Shown here: one piece after another, positions 1 through 13,300 of the stretch
Position numbering within the stretch: position 1 is the stretch's first letter
Layout of the letters: each line of letters opens with the position of its first letter
Assembly (NCBI RefSeq): GCF_041381155.1
Contig: NC_091134.1
Location: forward strand, 28,215,540-28,279,539
From: Argopecten irradians
Lineage: Eukaryota > Mollusca > Bivalvia > Pectinida > Pectinidae
Length of the DNA: 64,000 nucleotides
Reading direction: 5' to 3'
Notes under the pieces: generated by a model
What the model saw: the letters and a program-made list of their open reading frames with translations, nothing else
The model's database searches: none
What the model was told of the DNA's origin: nothing
Made by a program: the position numbers and the translations under genes

Positions 1-1112
1 ATTAATATATATAACCGTGGGTTGAAAAATCGTTTAAAAGCTGTGTGTGTGCTTTGTGGATTAGCATTCGTACCAAGTCCATGTGGTACATACCGTACTA
101 TACTATATTACAATGATTTTTTCAAGATTTCATTTTTTGCGAATCACGAAAAATACCAGTTACGTAATTTAAAAGCCATAAACGTCACAGTACAGATACA
201 AAATACCCATTTGGAAACCAGCTTTACTTGTTAGTTTGCCCTGTCCATATATATACATAAATATTTACATCCCTCGACACACTTAAATAAAGGCACAACG
301 ATTTTTTGTTACGGTCTTAATGGCCAGATTCAACCTTTGGGCTAAAAATCCTCCCGCGGGACGCGGTTTTAGCTCCAAACTCGGGATATATCTGCATCTA
401 TTTTTTGTAGTAAAAACGTAGTAAAAAAAATCACGTGCTTATACCTCATTCATGCCATTGGCCGGAATATACAATTGCATTATGGGTAACTAGTGATCAC
501 GTGATTGTGTGTTTACTTCCAAATATGGTGATAGTTTGCTTGCCATTTCTTCGGAGAAATTGATTTATTTGAAAATATTTAGACTCCAAAATGTTATTAA
601 TATTGCATGCATATCATTTTGACTTGCACATATGTAATATTTTACTATAAATAATGAACTGAACTGAGTTGTAAAACTGTCATTTCCACGTTTTGTAAAT
701 AAATGATATAATACGAATTGACCATTTCAATAGGTCTAACCGTCTAATCTAAGATCAGCGAAGATCGGCTACTCCCGGCTAAATCCGAGAATTCGAAATT
801 TATATTTATATATATCATTACCTGCTTTAGGGTTCAGAACATATACATATAACACAGAGAAAGTAAGATCTTCTTCAAAAGGCCTAATTTTGTATAAATA
901 CCAGGTCAGAGAAATCACTCTATTTGGAAGTAAAACACACACTCATGTGATCACTAGTTACCCATAATACAATTCCATATTTATTTCGGCCAATGGCATG
1001 AATGAGGTAAAATCACGTGACTTGTTTTACTACGTTTGACTACATAGAACGCGTGTTTTGTACCATTATTGGGAAAATCCCCCACGGATCGTGATTTCAT
1101 TTCCACCATTTG
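1..1112 (+). repeat. Left arm of foldback element
   Basis: Reverse-complementary to 3428-4581. It contains a module at about 405-535 and its own inverted copy at about 908-1045. Each carries a TGATCACGTGA-like E-box palindrome and the motif CATTCATGCCATTGGCCG, so the arm is itself partly palindromic. Confidence 0.85.
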
Positions 1113-3427
1113 AAACAGAAGGCTTAGAGTAGACGTTGATTGTGAAACATTGATAAATTGAAGATTACATGTTGTGCCATGGCAGATGTCAAAGTTCATG
1201 TATACATACTCGACAATTACTTGAAACATCATCTAATTAATTTGTGTTGAAATTATAATTGATGTTGACCAGGAAATGCACCAGGCTAAATTTGGTTGAA
1301 TAATGCATGGGAGGTGAATTAATCTTAACTTTTCCACTTTGTGGAAAATCCTTCAAAACGGATTTATCTCCCTTGATTAAAATGACAACCCATGTACCTT
1401 TGCTATGATATAAAAAAAAATCCTTTTTAAATATTAATCAAATATGTGTATTAATTTAATTTGAAACATGTTTGTTTTGCTGGAAATTTGCAAAAAAATA
1501 ATATCAATACAAAATATTCATGATCGTTATTTGATTGTTGTTGTTTTTGTACTTGCTGTAAAATGAGAAAAACCGTGTTGTGGAGAAGAAGTTTGTTAAA
1601 ATTTGAATTGTTTACAAATGGATGAGATTTGAGAATGAGCAGAAGGCAATAAGGATATATACATTTATGTCTAACAGTCACCTGAATTCCGATATGCACA
1701 GTTATAAATAATGTTTTGCTTTTAAATATTTAAATATAAATATGTCTCAGCCCTGTGACTTGGCACATAGGTCAAGATCATTGATTTGAACAAACTCTGT
1801 ATCCCTTCATCCCAGCATGCTATGGCCAAATAACATGTCCATGTATGAGGTTCTTGGTTATTAAGAAGATTGTAAATTGTTTACAACAGACACTGGATGA
1901 TGCCAGCCAAAAGACAATTGCAATAGGTCACACAGGAGGAGATTAATTCAACACACAATCATATATACTTTATATACTTTTTCTCATAAATCATTACATA
2001 TAATCCTTGTACACATCCACATCAATGGCGACGCTAACAGGAAATTAATGAATATGCAAAATGGCGTGCGAGCGTTGAAGGGTCGAGATTTTGGTGTTTT
2101 GGGGGTCCGGGGATCTCCCCCGGAAAAAAAATATGATTTTGATGATGTTGCGAGCGCCGAATGCGCGAGACTTTGGTGTTCTGGGGGTCCGGGGGTCTCC
2201 CCCGCGAAAAATATTACGATTTGGAATGGCCAAGATGAGTTTTACGGTGTATTTTGAGGATTTTAATGCGTTCTTAACGTGGTAATTTTTCGATTTACAT
2301 TTACCTGCATTTAGAAATTATAATTGTGAATGTCGTCATACCATTATGCAACCCTGCTCGATCTGAACATACGTCTTCACACCATCAGCACATTGTTGTT
2401 TAACTAAAAAAATAATGAATTGATTTAATTGTGTTGCTTAGACATATAAACAATTTAATATTTTAAGAAGCATTTTGAAATAGTAGAATCCCTTGATGGA
2501 CATTTTTAGTTTAGTTCATGTGTATTGAATTTTTATTATTAAAGGTTTTGACATTACGTGCTTGAACTTTTAGGAAATGCGCCGCAAAGCGGCAAAATTT
2601 TCTAAAATGAAGTACGAAAAATGTGCAGGAGGACCCTTTTCTTCCTACGCCCCTGCAGTTGCACATTTAAAAAGTTTGATGAACTTGGTACCCACTACTG
2701 ACTGATGTAAATCATGCCAATAAAAGATGGATCTTTTCTCTATTTCTGTATTTTTGTTTACCTTTTTCTTTCCTCTTGGAAATGTTTTATAACATGGGAA
2801 AACTAAAAATGAAGTCTATATAGCAGGAATTACAAAACACATAGCCACCTGTCAACCATGCATGGTTTTTTCTGATTGGTCACCCGAGTTCGGATACAGA
2901 ATGAAACAAATACATACACTGTATATAAGCACCATATATTGGCCTATCAGGCCCATGAAATCAGCCAGTGACGATATCCATTTAACCTTTTAATATATGA
3001 AGAGTATTTGATTCCATTACATATGTTTCCTTTGAAAATTGAGCAAATAATGCTCATAAATGTGTTTCCCTATTTAAACTATGGTAAAGACCCTATCTCC
3101 TGGGGAAAATTCCCGAGACCCCAGGGCCATGAAATTCACAATATTGGTAGAGGGCCTTGAGACCTTTCAATCTATGGAGAAACAAAATGATACATTTTCG
3201 TACGGAACCTACCGAAGCATAATGAGTTAGGTCCTAGGTCCCAATTTACCAGGCGGGAAGCAGCCATGTAAGCACATAAGCCCGTGTTTCTTAGTATATG
3301 TGTACATACATGTACATGTATGTATTAGATTCCCAAAAAGCTAAGTGGGCTATGCGGAAACTTATAACTATTTGTTTGGAAATAATATGGAAAATAAACT
3401 ATGATATGATAGTATTGCTAACAATTT
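1113..3427. other. Loop of the foldback: unique sequence plus repeat remnants
   Basis: No supported gene. About 1745-1865 is a remnant of the repeat family found whole at 32907-33197 (shared 'cttcatcccagcatgct' and 'aacaaactctgt'). About 2880-3250 is a remnant of the GGTCACC family at 31857-32400 (shared 'gagttcggatacagaatga'). The rest is AT-rich and unremarkable. Confidence 0.5.
2072..2215 (+). repeat. Two diverged direct copies of a GC-rich palindromic motif
   Basis: The motif 'gggggtccggggatctcccc' occurs at about 2101-2121 and again, as 'gggggtccgggggtctcccc', at about 2182-2202. Both are preceded by 'tttggtgtt(t/c)tg'. Each is a near-perfect GGGGG...CCCCC hairpin. Short open frames on both strands here are by-products of the GC content. 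Confidence 0.6.
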
Positions 3428-4581
3428 CAAATGGTGGAAATGAAACCACGATCCGCGGAGGATTTCCCCTATAATGGTACAAAGCACGCGTTCTTTGTAG
3501 TAAAACGTAGTAAAACAAGTCACGTGATTATACCTCATTCATGCCATTGGCCGAAATAAATATGGAATTGTATTAGTGGGTAACTAGTGATCACATGAGT
3601 GTGTGTTTACTTCCAAATAGAGTGATTTCTCTGACCTGGTATTTACACATAATTTGGCCTTATTTTCTCTGTGATATATATGTATATGTTCTGAACCCTA
3701 AAGCAGGTAATAATATATATAAATATAAATTTAGAATTCTACGAATTTAGCCGGGAGTAGCCGATCTTCGCTGATTTTAGATTAGACGGTTAGACCTATT
3801 GAATTGGTCAATTCGTATTATATCATTTATTTACAAAACGTGAAAATGGCAGTTTTACAACTCATTCAGTTCATTATTTATAGTAAAACAGTGCATATGT
3901 GCAAGTCAAAATGATATGCATGCAATATTAATAACATTTTGGAGTCTAAATATTTTCAAATAAATCAATTTCTCCGAAGAAATGGCAAGCAAACTATCAC
4001 CATATTCGGAAGTAAACACAAAATCACGTGATCACTAGTTACCCATAACACAATTGTATATTCCGGCCAATGGCATGAATGAGGTATAAGCACGTGACTT
4101 TTTTTTTTACTACGTTTGACTACAAAGAACGCATGTTTTTACTACGAAAAATAGATGCAGATGTATCGCGAGTTGGGAGTTTAAAACCGCCTTCCTGGAG
4201 GATTTTTAGCCCAAAGGTTGAATCTGACCATTAAGACCGTAACAAAAATTCCTTTATATAAGTGTATCGAGGGATGTAAATATTTATGTATATATATATG
4301 GACAGGCCAAGCTAACAAGTAAAGCTGGTTTCCCAATGTGTATTGTGTACCTATACTGTGACCTTTATGGCTTTTAAATTAGGTAACTGGTATTTTTCGG
4401 GATTCACAAGAAAATACAACATAAAAAAAATCTTTTTATTTTTTATTTTTTTTTTCATTCATTCTTTTAATATAGTATAGTACGGTATGTACTACATGGA
4501 CTTGGTACGAATTCCAATCAACAAAACACACACACACAGCTTTGAAACGAATTTTCAACCCAAGGTTATATATATTAATAA
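3428..4581 (-). repeat. Right arm of foldback element
   Basis: Reverse complement of 1-1112. It repeats the nested module pair at about 3490-3620 and 4005-4140, so the element holds four copies of the ~130-bp module in alternating orientation. Confidence 0.85.
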
Positions 4582-4785
4582 TTCGTTGTACACTTCCTTA
4601 GCTCGGGCTAACAGCTACGTACACGCAGGCTACAGTTTCATGGCCGGGATGTGCAGGATCACAATTTTTTTTTTATTTTGAAATCAAATAAATAAAAACT
4701 TTAATTAACAAAATCAACGTCGATCTCTGTTGTATGGCTTTTGCTGCATATACACAGTGCTCTATGAAAGGGTGGCCTTTGATTT

Positions 4786-5040
4786 CCACTTTCAAGACCA
4801 GATGTCGACATCTTTTAGTTTAGATGTCGACATCAATAACTGACAAGTCGGTGTCACACCCGAGCATAAACACATAAATCGCCGAGTTACCGACTGTCTA
4901 CATAAATATCTTGGAATCATTATGTGGGCATGTACATGTGGTAAGTCGACATATTCTTCTGTTTATGTCGACATCTTCCGATATGATGTCGACTTAATGC
5001 CTTAACGATGTCGACATTATTAAGTCGTAAGTCGGCAAAT
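4786..5040. repeat. GATGTCGACATC palindrome cluster
   Basis: The self-complementary 'gatgtcgacatc' and close variants recur at about 4801-4812, 4822-4835, 4968-4977, 4985-4993 and 5008-5016. Spacing is irregular, so this is a cluster of palindromes and not a satellite. No gene is seen. Confidence 0.55.
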
Positions 5041-5135
5041 CGATGGCAGACATATGCCACCATACACAAGCATTGACTTCAGTTTTCTATATTCAAAGAT
5101 AGTGGCTATTTCATATGATTTGCGCATGTGTAACA

Positions 5136-5460
5136 GGAAGGCGACAAGTCGACAACTCGACAACACGACAAGTCGACAACACGACAAGGCGACAACACGA
5201 CAAGTCGACAACTCGACAACACGACAAGTCGACATTTTACCGCGACAACACGAGATTCTGTACGCGCTAATTAGCGTGTTTGAAATGTCGACTTGTCGTG
5301 GTGTGTCGACTTGTCGTGTTGTCGTGTTGTCGACTTGTCGCGGTTCAAAAACGCGACAAGTCGACATTTTAACTGTTAAATCTCGGGTTGTCGCAGTTTG
5401 AGACCGCGACAACTCGACAAGGCGACAACACGACAAGGCGACAACACAACAACACGAGAT
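5136..5460. repeat. Degenerate 8-bp array (NCGACAAN) with inverted blocks
   Basis: From about 5141 to 5235 the sequence parses into consecutive 8-mers of the form N-CGACAA-N, where the first base is g, t or a and the last is g or c. At about 5285-5345 the same words appear reverse-complemented, and direct orientation returns at 5352-5370 and 5405-5450. The turning point is the palindrome 'cgcgctaattagcgtg'. Long low-complexity open frames on both strands follow from the repeat and are not genes. Confidence 0.75.
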
Positions 5461-6074
5461 GGCCGTAATCAGCCACCATACTATATTTTAATTTTTTTTG
5501 GCATAACCTTATAACATCAAATAAATTATCAAGTAACATTTATAAATTAATGTATACTTTACATGAAACTGGATCTATGTCTTTTAAATGGTTGTCATAT
5601 ATATATGCAGCGTTCGAAATTAACGCCTGTCCTGCCCGTGACCGACAACTTTATAGGAGGGCAGACATTCAATGCCATGCAACTGGTCCTTTGACCGGAA
5701 ACTTTTTGGTCCAGTTCTGATAGAGTACTAAAGATATACAAAACAAAAATAGCAGTAGCATTGTAGAAAGGTTAAAGACCAAATTGTCCAAAACAGATTT
5801 TCGCAATATTCTGGTTTTCAGTCAACATTGTTGAGAGCGCACGATACTAAAATATATGTGTGGATATTTTTGTTAGTAAAATTATCACTTTGCTAGTATA
5901 TAAACTACAAGGATAAATTGTAACTTTGTAAGGACCAGTAACTTTTAGGGTCAGTCGGTCCTTAGGACATATGTATCAATCAACTTGCTAAAACTTGTTA
6001 AAAGTAGATTAATTGATCAACTTATTCAGAAATGGTATAGCGATATTGATTAGTCGTCTAGAGGACAGAGAAAT

Positions 6075-6500
6075 TCTACATTTAAAACACAGTTTGGCAT
6101 AGAAAAGTATTTATTAGGAGATTATGTCACAAAAGAATACATTATTTACATGTCATATCATTGGTCAGTATTGGATAATTTCAGGTCGATATTTAGCTTT
6201 AAAACACACAATATTACACAACACTCATTTTATAGTACAGACTATATTTTAATGTAACATTAATAAATAGTTTATGTCATAAAAGAATGGTTGATAAGTT
6301 ATTTACATGTAGTGTTGGGTAGTATTGGGTATAAAGTCTTTTTGTTGGCCAGTATTGGGCGATATTTGGCCTCAAAACTAACATCTTACACAAAACTCAT
6401 TTTATCAGACAAACTTTATTTTGATTTAACATAAATAAACAGATTATGTCATAAAAGCTTGGTTGATAAGTTTTTTACATGTAGTATTGGGTAGTATAAG
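6075..6500 (+). repeat. ~180-bp tandem repeat, about 2.5 units
   Basis: The words 'tttacatgta(gt)', 'ttatgtcataaaag', 'gggcgatatttgg' and 'acacaaaactcatttta' recur with a period of about 180 bp. A further unit lies at 6995-7160, so the array appears to have been split by the insert between. Confidence 0.7.
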
Positions 6501-6674
6501 GTATTTCTTCTTCATATAGACACAATTCCATCGATGCCGATGATTATATCGTGATTGTGAAAAAAAGAGTGTTCAAAGTTATTTACAGTGATTGTGAAGG
6601 TGCATGTTATTATTTTTTTAGTGTATAGTTATATGATAAAAATATGATAGAATTTTTGGGAGTGGGGTTTAGGC

Positions 6675-6960
6675 AAGGATTTATAAGTGAGAAGGATTCG
6701 TGTCTGTCTCTTTACACTACTTTAACACCACGCGAGGACGCTTATGAACCGGGAATAAAAAAACCGTTTTTCTCAACAAATAATTGTCTTATCGAGTCAA
6801 AACGAAAACACCAATGTAAAGTAAATGAAATTACACAACGTTTATAACTTGCTTTAAAGACGGAAGATTTAGAAGAAATGTCTTAAAACTTTCGTTAAAA
6901 AAACACGACCGCTCATGAAATGGCAGCACGCGTCAGAAAGTAAGGCGGTAACCCTCGCAC
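6675..6960 (+). mobile_element. Truncated copy of a TIR MITE (family of 25084-25403)
   Basis: Begins with the terminal 'aaggatttataagtgagaag' and follows the same internal order as 25084-25403 (the 'gtctgtctctttacactact' segment, then the 'cttatcgagtcaaaa' segment, then the 'ggaagatttagaagaaatgt' segment). The right inverted terminus is not found. It interrupts the ~180-bp tandem repeat. Confidence 0.6.
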
Positions 6961-6994
6961 CCACATGCTACATCAAAGTGCTTTAGTAGTTTTC

Positions 6995-7160
6995 GTTGAC
7001 CTGTTGGGCGATATTTGGCTTTAAAAACACACATATTTACACAAAACTCTCTTTTAAGGCAAAATATAGTTAAATTGAATAGTATTTATTATATGAAGTC
7101 ACAAAACAGTGGTTTATTAGCTATTTACATGTAGTATTGGGTAGTATTTGGGTATTTAGC
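6995..7160 (+). repeat. Downstream unit of the ~180-bp tandem repeat
   Basis: Same words as 6075-6500 ('gggcgatatttgg', 'tttacacaaaactc', 'tttacatgtagtattgggta'). It ends about 100 bp before the BCAS2 start codon, so this repeat abuts the promoter. Confidence 0.65.
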
Positions 7161-7261
7161 CGTGCCCCACTCGGACTCCTCGGATTTTTTCATAGTTCCG
7201 GAGGCAGAATACGAAACTAAAGGGTAAAGGTCAAAACAAATGTGTTCTTATTGAAGAAGAC
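7161..7261 (+). promoter_or_regulatory. BCAS2 5' UTR / core promoter region
   Basis: About 100 bp between the last tandem-repeat unit and the ATG. It contains 'gttccggaggc', a possible ETS-type core, and no TATA box close to a plausible start. The transcription start is not determined. The start codon context (GAC ATG G) has a purine at -3 and G at +4. Confidence 0.4.
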
Positions 7262-7336
7262 ATGGCTGGAGAGGTTGTTGTTGACGCGTTACCGTATTAC
7301 GACCAAGGTTATGATGAATCAGGCGTCAGAGAAGCG
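7262..7336 (+). CDS. BCAS2: BCAS2 coding exon 1
   Basis: 25 codons, [20 protein letters not shown] and on to GVREA. The donor is GTAAGT and the exon ends in phase 0. Confidence 0.96.
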
Positions 7337-10300
7337 GTAAGTAATCACGAAAGTAATTGTCTGAAGATGAACTTTGCAAATATACCATCATTAATGAATT
7401 TAAGGAATCTAAATTAATTAGCCGAGTGGGAAAAAATGGAAAATGAAATTCCATCCTAAAAAATGTTTTGTATTAACATTAGGCCTACTGGTTCATTAGG
7501 GTAGAGAGATGACCACGTCTGACCACGTAATATCGATATAGAATTTCTATAGCCCTTTTGGAAAGCCCTTTTGGAATGCATATCCCTTGCTTGGTTTAGT
7601 AAGTCATGGGTTCTAAACTGCTACTAGCATTGACGATCTTTCCCTGGAAACTTAGAAATAACTAAATATACTTTCAATGAAGATGTTAATATGTTAAAAC
7701 ATATAAATATAACAGCTCAATTTCAAGCAATTGTATGAAACCAATCAATATGTGTACGTTTCCTTATTAAAATTGACCCAATTACTTTCGTTTTTCAGTC
7801 CATGCAATGTCTGCAACTAATTCGCCAGGCTCATTTAAATTTGTTATTATGTTATACAAACTATATTTATTGATTTCCCGAAGATAAGTACATGTAAGGT
7901 GGAAACATTTTAAATGTAATCGGACGGATCGCCAGGAAATATAGCCACATCTATCTCGTGCCCGCAAATGCACGTGTATCTATTCAATGTCGGAGGAAAC
8001 GTAATGTTGTAGCATATACAATACAAAATGTAAAAAGTCATATGCAGTTTGCTTGACAGCTGGCGATATGTTATTACCGAAAGTACTAGTACTATGAACA
8101 ACAACTTTTTTATTTTATAATCAATGACTAATTTTTTTGATTCAGAATTGTAGAAAATGTTAACTTAATCTGATTATTAGATGTAATATCAAAGCAATCT
8201 AGACTGTCCGACTCAAAGTTAAATGCGTCCGACTCTCAGGTTAGCTAGGTTCTTTATTTGCTCTGTATTGTATCATAAGTTAAAAAACGAGAGTATCTAA
8301 ATGGAAATATGATGCAGAAAGTGTGCTCTCTCGGATGGTACCCATTAAATTATAGTGGTCTTCATATCTAGACGTACTACTGTCCTAAACACAGAGGGTG
8401 TCCGACTTACGATCACTTTACCCTATCAATCTCAAAATGTAAAACTCTAGGCAGCTATTACCTACACATGGCCACTGCCTTCAACATACTGACAAAGCCA
8501 AATACCTGGGCATTACTATCCACCAAGATCTGAAATGGGACTCCCATATTTTATAACAAATATATATATATATATATATTATATGCATGTAATAAAGCAA
8601 ATGCATCATCAAAGTTGTATGGTCTATAACTTTTGCTCTTTTTGTCAATACTGTTGAAGTGTTATACATATTTTTCTCCGTCTGTCTGAGTTTTAAACTT
8701 TCTAATTTTACCACTTTTTATAAAGTTGCAGCACTTGAAGTATTTTTGATTATAAGTAAAAAATGTTTTTAACATGTACACGTGAAAAATAGGCTTGAAA
8801 GATGCCGAATCATTCCGAACTCTTCCGAACATCGTCGCGATAATCTCGAAGTAAAACGAGAGTTGTGAAACCAAGAGAAAATGTCAACAATTTTTCATAA
8901 ACAAAAATGTGGTCGACCTTAACAGACTATATCTACAATGAAAATAATGCTAGCACATTACAATATTTGACACACACAATATTTTACGGTAATGTGTAAA
9001 TTTGTTGTTTCAAATACTCAATCTGTGGACATATACCAGCATAATTTGCTCATATTAGCCAGAAGGAAAACGTAAACAAACACATGTCGTGTTGAACGTC
9101 ACTCAGTCACGTGATACGATTCGGAATCTGACAAAACTTGAAGTCACTGAAAATGCCATGGCGATGATTGAAGGCGCTTTATTCAAAACCAGGAATATAT
9201 GATACCAATGATCCAATTGCCATGCCTGGTTGGCATTTTGCGTTTGTACCCTGGTTAGTGTACCTATGATCTCGGCCAGCCCTGTGAAGGCCGCCATTTT
9301 TTGGGTGCGTTTGATTGCAAAGTCCGTTTCGATTGCACTGTACATGTAGTAATCTCGCAATCATTCAGGATACACAAGACTTTGTCAATAAACATGAACA
9401 AAAACTGTGGGACTTCGTCACTGAAACTGGGATGTGTCCACGGATGCAAACTATAATAAAATGATGGGTCCATGACTATTAGAGGAATGACAAGTGACTG
9501 TAACAATAAAGTATTATCTCTGTTAGATAAGTCTACAATAAAACTTACCACGTTTATAATCCACTCCAGAATCTATGTCAGGCTTCAACAATTGCCTGTA
9601 TTAGAAAATTTTTATTTCCAGGCTATGGCTTTGGTGGAAGAAGAGACAAGAAGATACAGACCTACAAAGAATTACTTAGAGTATTTACCAACAACAAATA
9701 TGTCTAATTTTGAGGTAAATATATTCTCATGGCTTATTATATTACAGTGGAACTTCCCAAAATGAAAATGGTTGGTGCATAGAATTTTGTCTGGTTTTAG
9801 AGAGGGTTCAGTTTGCAGAAATGAACCGAATATTGATCATTATGATCAGGATTTAATCGATCGGAAGAAGTTTTCTACACTATATATATACTGTAACCTA
9901 TACATGTGCCTGTATGCCTAGTATTCGTTATAACCGACTGATATTATTGTTAATGTGAATTATGTTATCACAAAAGAGAGAATCAAATCATGTGTTTACT
10001 GTCGTGACTGCCTAACCTTTGACGAATAATGTGTAGTAGTTATCGCACGGTTGCAGTACTTGTTCGGTGTGTACTGGGGCTATATTTCGAATTTCTACAG
10101 TGATTAGTAAAGTAGGCGTGGCTTGTTATGCACTGTACATGTAGTAATCTTACAATCATTCAGGATACACGAGACTTTGTCAATAAACATGTACAAACTC
10201 GGTCGTATGTTTCCGAATAGTGTATCCACCAAAGATAGCATTCAGGATACGATACTGCATTATCATTACCAAGGACTTTCATATAAAGAACAAATAACCA

Positions 10301-13300
10301 TACCCTGCCTCCACTTCTTTCCCGGCAGGGTATGAATTCCACCCCATTGCAATAGTGTTGCAAGCCTAGGTGTGATCCACATCAGGCACTTTGAGACAGA
10401 TAAAAATATTTTTTCCGGGTAATATCCTTATGTAACTGTATTGTTCTGACAACTATGATCAATATTCAATTCATAAACCTTTCCATTATATTGTTTCATC
10501 AACTATTAGTGATAAAATCTAAGGCAAACATAATGCATGTATAATTCTGTTCAAATACGCGCCATATTTGATTAACGGGAAACCATGACGAAAATGAAAC
10601 ACTCAATCACCAGGTAAAATATATTTAAGCTTAAAAGTTTTAAAAAGCCAAAAAACTGTAGAATAAAACATGGTAAAACTGAACAAATGATAGTATTATT
10701 TAGAATTTAGCGAAAAAGAATTTTTTTAAAGTTCATGTTAAAAACTTATTGACATTGTATTTCTTTCGTAGTGAAAATTTGTAGGTCTACCATATATGGT
10801 ACTAGTTGCCATATTTGGAGCACGAGACTTTTTAACGATAAGCATCATGGCGGCCAAGTGAGCCGTGTCGATGTGAGCCATTCAAAAGTGCTTCAAAATA
10901 AAATTTTGACATGTAGGTGGGTAATTATAAATAAATAATCATTTTATGTTTAAAAAGTTTGATATTTTTGAATTTAATTACAAAATTACATGACACATGT
11001 GAAATGTAACATTTTCACCGCTGGATGTTTTGCAACACTACGGTCAATGGGATGGAATCGTAGCTCTGACGACGACCATCTGTCAGAAATTTTTCTAAAT
11101 ATAGTCGGAGTACACACCGAACAACTACTGTAGCCGTAGATGACTACTACACAATATTCGTCAACGGTTAGGCAGTCACGACAGTAAAAGGAATGGATTA
11201 CAACAATCTTGACTTTGTTACCACTTACAAACGTATAGTTAGTTGTGTGAATGTTCTTGAGGATGTTTTCGTTTGCACTAACCTATATATAGCTACATAC
11301 GGCTGATCACTTCCGGTTACGTAAAGAATCAAATGAAATATGGTCTAATTACACAATGATCAGTCGATGCTGGTCATTATATGACATGGTCATTTCTAAA
11401 ATAATACATGTCTTCTGCTTCTTCATACAGAGAATTTATGTTATCCAACAACTACATAACCCGAGTGAGCTCTCAAAATTGAATTTCGAAACTTTCCGTG
11501 GGTAAACTTTTCCTTTAAATCGCTACTAGTCAAAGAGTTTTGAATGGATTTTAACCAAATTTGGCCAGAAACATCTTTAGTGGAAGGGGAACAGATTTGT
11601 ATAAATGGTGACTCTGACCCCCTTGGAGCCTGAGGGGCGGGGCCCAATAAGAAAAATAGAGGAAAATTCCTTCAAAACGCTACTGATTATAAGGTTCGTA
11701 TTGGATTTTGACCAAATTTGGCCAGAAACATTCGTAAGGAAATGGGAATAGATTTAGTATAAATTGTGACTCTGACCCCACTGGGGCATGAGGGGCGGGG
11801 GCTAATAGAGGAAATAAAGGAAAATTCCTTCAAAATGCTACTTGTGATAAAGTTTTGATTGGATTTTGACCAAATTTAGCCAGAAACATTCTTAGGGGAA
11901 GGGAAACAGAGTTTGTATAAATTGTGACTCTGACCCCCCTGGGGCAGGATGGACGAGGCTCAATAGGGGACATTTTGATAATTCTTTAAAACGCTACTTG
12001 TCATGAAGTTTCAAAAGAATTTCAACAGAATTTGTTCTAAAATATCTTAATGGGAAGGGGAACAGATTTTGTACGATTGGTGACTCTGTGACCCCCCTGG
12101 GGCCTGAGGGGCGGTAACCCAATAGGGGAAATAAAGGAAAATTCCTTCAAAAAGCTACTTATCATAAAGTTCTCATTGGATTTGACCAAATTAGGCAAGA
12201 AACATTCTTAGGGGAAGGGGAACAGATTTTGTATAAATGGTGACTCTGACTCCCCTGGCCCCTTTCATTTTGTAACAGTTTTAATGTAAATGTTTTCTAT
12301 CTGTATTTACTTTCAGACTGAGATAATGAAAAATGAATTTGAAAGGCTTCAATCACGACTTCCTATGGATATGTTAAATATGAAAAGGTAAGAACCATAA
12401 AGACTTCTCTGTTCTGTTTTTAGGTCATCTGATCTGAAGGGTCCATCGTTGTCTGCTGTTTGCTGTGTGAAAACTATTCATATTTTGTACTCTTTCAGTT
12501 CTACCAGAACAATTTAGCTGCAACTTGCCCGAAATCATTCTGACATTGTCCCGCATAAGCTTATGCCATGGCGCAGCATCCTAGGTCCGTCCGTCTGTCA
12601 AAACTTCCTTTCAATTACTACTAGACATATATATATATATAGAGAGAGGAGCAGAAGGAGCAGGGGCCAATAGGGAAAATAGAGGTAAATCCTTTTTATC
12701 CTGCAACTGCCCCACATACCGACGGATAACTACTGCCGGATAAACTTGTGCTTTATCCGTCAATACAAAATGCTTTATCCCTCAATATAGTCACGTGAAT
12801 TTGTTCCATATCTGACGGAATTTTTTCTTAACTTGACCCTGAACTTTAACCCTCTGGATATGAAACTTCATTCAGACCCGCTAAAAAGTGACGTCACATT
12901 CATCGGAATGACGTCTTTTTTACAATATCTTTTTATCGCTACAATGTCCAAGAGTTCAGGAGCCATAGAATGTAAACAATTAATAGCATCACACATACAA
13001 TTGGTGTATGGAAGGCTCCGAACACCGAAACTGAGATTTACATCATTGGATTATGACCCCACGGGGGAGCAGAGAGGGGCGGGGGACCATTAGTGGGAAT
13101 TATGAGGTAAAGTTCTTTAAAACTCGATACTTGTCCTTGAGTTTCTTGCCTGGATTTTAACAACAAATCAGCCACTCAACTTATCTGGGAGGAGAGGGAA
13201 AATAACTTAGTCAGAAATTTTGGATCTGACCCACCTGGGCAGGAGGGGGTGGTCGGAGGCCCAATATGGGAAATAGAGGGAAAAGTTCATTAATTCGATA

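Larger units (their letters stand above)
1..4581. mobile_element. Large foldback (inverted-repeat) element, ~4.6 kb
   Basis: The first ~1.1 kb (1-1112) reappears as its reverse complement at 3428-4581. The match runs from the outer tip (left ACCGTGGGTTGAAAAAT, right ATTTTCAACCCAAGGTT) to an inner border near 1112 and 3428 (left CATTTCCACCATTTGAAA), interrupted only by small indels and scattered substitutions. The left arm may start before the window. The 2.3-kb loop has no convincing gene. Neither arm encodes a recognisable transposase, so this is a non-autonomous foldback element or a recent inverted duplication. No target-site duplication can be judged because the left flank is missing. Confidence 0.8.

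Noticed and set aside
22-234. 70-codon frame at the window start
   Set aside because: Lies in the foldback arm; the mirrored arm does not keep the frame and no family is recognised.
2045-2285. Three overlapping frames on both strands
   Set aside because: Caused by the GC-rich GGGGGTCC...CCCC repeats.
5020-5436. Long frames on both strands (138 and 115 codons)
   Set aside because: They are translations of the 8-bp NCGACAAN array, low complexity, and overlap on opposite strands.
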